Origin: Pardosa pseudoannulata
Taxonomy: Eukaryota > Arthropoda > Arachnida > Araneae > Lycosidae
NCBI GenBank assembly: GCA_032207245.1
Contig: CM063505.1
Location: 169,704,201-169,768,200, forward strand
DNA: 64,000 nucleotides
Reading direction: 5' to 3'
How positions within the stretch are numbered: position 1 is the stretch's first letter; the number at the start of each line of letters is the position of its first letter. The translations under genes and the position numbers were made by a program. Under the pieces are notes generated by a model. That model did no database searches and was not told the DNA's origin. It saw nothing but the letters and a program-made list of their open reading frames with translations. Below are positions 1 to 64,000 of the stretch, in pieces.

Positions 1-290
1 AGCAACGGCAGAGTGCAGCAGGTTTGTATGCAAGGCACCTCTCGGCGGATCGCATCTTTCAGTTCAGAGAGATTGGATGGATTGGATCAATACACCCGAG
101 ATTTCAAATATCCCTACAACCAAAAGTCTGCCGGGGTCAATTCTGGAGAATGAGGAGGTCATGAGAACCTGAAATGCCAGCTGATGATTTTGTCTTCCCC
201 GAATGTCTGGTTCAGGAAATCCTTAAACGAATTCGCAGTGTGACTATCTTGGTCATGTGGTACACATACTATTGTAATAAACGATTTGGA
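1..290 (-). pseudogene. Decayed mariner/IS630-like transposase fragment
   Basis: Read on the minus strand, the segment gives DSHTANSFKDFLNQTFGEDK, a stop, then PPHSPELTPADFWL, a stop, and GYLKSRV. This resembles the DDE core of arthropod mariner-superfamily transposases (pattern 'P-P-x-S-P-D-L-T-P-x-D-F-x-L-W-G-Y-L-K'). Stops interrupt it and the left side is cut by the window edge, so it is a dead relic in the intron before exon 2016. Confidence 0.65.
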
Positions 291-1180
291 GGCATTCTGT
301 TTGTTATTTGCGCTTTTTTTCCTTTGACTTGTGTACATAAGCGCCATCTATCGACTCTTTTCGAGTTATTTTTTTCTGTTTAAAAAAATCCCATGCCCTA
401 GCGATACTAATCCTGCAAACCGTTTTCTATTTTGGTTATTTTTCCAGTTATGAATTTTTAAATTTATACGGACTTTTTGATCACCAGGTATTTTATTTCC
501 TAAAACTTTTATTAACTTAATTATTCCTAAAACTTTTTTGTTAACACTTTTTCGTTTCGTCGAAGATATTTTATATTTCAAAGATAATGTGCGTGTGAAG
601 AAATAAAAACAATAACTCAAAAATAAGGCATTATTTTCCTTGGCCAAGGACTTTCCTTTCATTGGGTGCACAACAGCTTGTGATTAATACTCTTTGCCTG
701 GTATAACATTGCTTCTCATTTTCTCAACCATCAGACTTGTACCTATAGTCCACAATTTTCGAAATCGAACCCTGGTTGCAATATGTAAAACCATAAAACA
801 CAAACGGTTACAGAAAATCTATTTTGGGATCCTCTCACTTTGTCTCTCTGCCTAAAATAAATTTTACAAAATCGATTGAAAAGAAAAAATTCATTTTTAG
901 TTTTAATTTTATGGATTTTATGTTTTTCACCAATACGTTAAAAAGTGATCATTAAAAAGTTATTAAATGTATTGTTGGATATATTTTTATGTTAGAATGA
1001 TTGCATTTTAATTAATTATTATTCAGTATTTTTTAGAAAAAGAACCACAAATAAAAAAAATTATGCATTTAGTACCTAAACCTACTTTTTATATTATTTT
1101 TTAGAATGAACTGCAGGGAAATATCCGGTTAACTTTCATTCTAATTTTCATTTACTGTTTTACCAGTAATATAATTAGTT
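291..1180. other. Intron, nothing recognised
   Basis: AT-rich sequence with short chance frames only; I looked for the unit 1 exon equivalent to 36396-36566 and did not find it. Confidence 0.6.
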
Positions 1181-1362
1181 CTGTTTGGATTGGTTTTGGA
1201 GTTTAATGGTCTATTTTTTGCAACACGAGGGACAATGAGACCAGGACCTATTGCTTAAAGCCAATTCCGAATGGCTACGAACATCCATGCCATAGTGGTA
1301 TTCGAACCCACGAACTCCGGTACAGACGATCAGTGCCCTAACCAATAGACCAGCCTTCGGCT
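1181..1362 (-). repeat. tRNA-derived SINE, family A, minus strand
   Basis: The reverse complement of this block carries the family A plan seen at 5600: a tRNA-like head with B-box GGTTCGAATAC, then ATGGTTCG..-type body and a tail with TTGGTTTGG in plus orientation. Relative to the other copies it is moderately diverged. Confidence 0.75.
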
Positions 1363-1826
1363 TCTGCAATGTTTAGAATTTTTAATGTTTAGAATTTTAG
1401 AAGACGAAGAATCTTTGGCCAGCCATATGAGAAGTAAACACAATCAAGACAACAGGGTAAATCCAAAAACTGTAATGCTAAAATTCGAGTTTTCATTCAA
1501 TGTTCGAGGTTTAATTTAAGACACAAGAATTAAAATTACAATTTGAAAAAGACATTTCATAAAATATTTTATCTGTAGGGGGTAATTTAAAAATTTTTTT
1601 ATACATAAAATGGTTTTAAATATTGTGAAGAATTTTAGATTAAGATAAGTTAGACAGCCATTTAGGTAAGATACCACAGAAAGTGTTCTTCTCTTACATA
1701 ATCTTGGAAATCTACCCATATTTGGTATGTTGACAAACGTGCTGACATAATAGTTCAGGTAAAATATAGTTTACTAAATACATTGACAAATCATTATGTT
1801 GATATTTTAAAAGTACAGACAGCAAA

Positions 1827-1870
1827 AACTCCGAAGGCCAGCACCCTAACCATTCGGCCATCGTTCGGCC
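1827..1870 (-). repeat. Truncated head of SINE family A, minus strand
   Basis: Only the 5' tRNA-like head is present (plus-strand text ccagcaccctaaccattcgg), the complement of the A-box region of the copies at 5600 and 56132. Confidence 0.6.
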
Positions 1871-2015
1871 TTAGAATTAGATGTTATCAACTCTAATTCT
1901 CACAGTAACAGCATGCTAATGCTAATCCTTTTAGCTTTACATATAAAACTGTACTATTCCCCCTAAAACATTGGACTCAAAATATTGTTTTAGTGATAAT
2001 TGCATTTTATTTCAG

Positions 2016-63861
<61,846 letters not shown>

Positions 63862-64000
63862 GTATAGTATTTATAAATTTTGTAATTTTTCTTTCTTTTC
63901 AGATTTACGTATTCTAACATTCTAAATTCTTGAAAATTGAGATTATTTTTATAAGTAGTACAATTACAAATCAAAACATAAATGCATCCAATTCTTATCT

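Overview
The window is eukaryotic nuclear DNA: very AT-rich (by eye about 70% or more), with small coding exons (63-527 bp) bounded by GT-AG splice sites and separated by introns of about 0.1 to 4.9 kb. The introns hold arthropod-type mobile elements: Tc1/mariner, pogo-like and hAT-like relics, TTAA-flanked MITEs, a jockey/I-type LINE tail, tRNA-derived SINEs and a solo LTR. An arthropod is well supported. A chelicerate, probably a spider, is my guess from protein flavour and intron style; nothing in the window proves it.

Essentially the whole window lies inside one plus-strand gene. I could place 29 coding exons (about 4 kb of coding DNA), all encoding M1-family zinc aminopeptidase (aminopeptidase N/ERAP-like) sequence. 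They fall into three consecutive peptidase units. Unit 1 enters from upstream and shows only the end of its helical C-terminal domain (exons at 2016, 4957 and 7760). Unit 2 runs from about 7922 to 45606 and is nearly complete. Unit 3 starts at about 45607 and leaves the window after the exon at 63784-63861. The boundaries are not gene boundaries: single exons (7760 onward and 45445-45971) encode the last helix of one unit and read straight, in frame, into the first beta-strands of the next, with no stop, start, signal peptide or membrane anchor between them. The locus therefore looks like a giant gene for a polyprotein of at least three tandem M1 peptidase units of about 868 residues each.

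Units 2 and 3 both keep the zinc motif HEXXH-X18-E and the downstream catalytic tyrosine. Their GAMEN substrate-anchoring motif differs (NGMEN in unit 2, PAMEH in unit 3), which suggests different specificities. Exon lengths and intron phases match one for one between the units, so the array grew by duplication of a whole, already fused, intron-bearing unit.

Region by region: 1-2015 is intron with a decayed minus-strand transposase and SINE copies. 2016-8022 holds the unit 1 tail and the first junction exon, which dissolves into a poly-A-like tract at 8023-8260 where about 91 codons should be. 8340-10150 is a 203-bp tandem repeat whose later copies lose G and C. 11141-29105 carries the N-domain, catalytic and beta-sandwich exons of unit 2 among MITEs, SINEs and tandem repeats. 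29106-43648 carries the helical-domain exons, with a hAT-like MITE, two long TA tracts, a 2.2-kb minisatellite, a pogo-like element, an array of exon-derived pseudo-exons, a solo LTR and a Tc1 relic. 43801-45410 has a recent 224-bp duplication and two MITEs. 45445-63861 is unit 3, with SINEs, a LINE tail, a hAT-like element and GC-rich, possibly LTR-derived islands near the right end. I found no second host gene, no true tRNA/rRNA gene and no CRISPR array.
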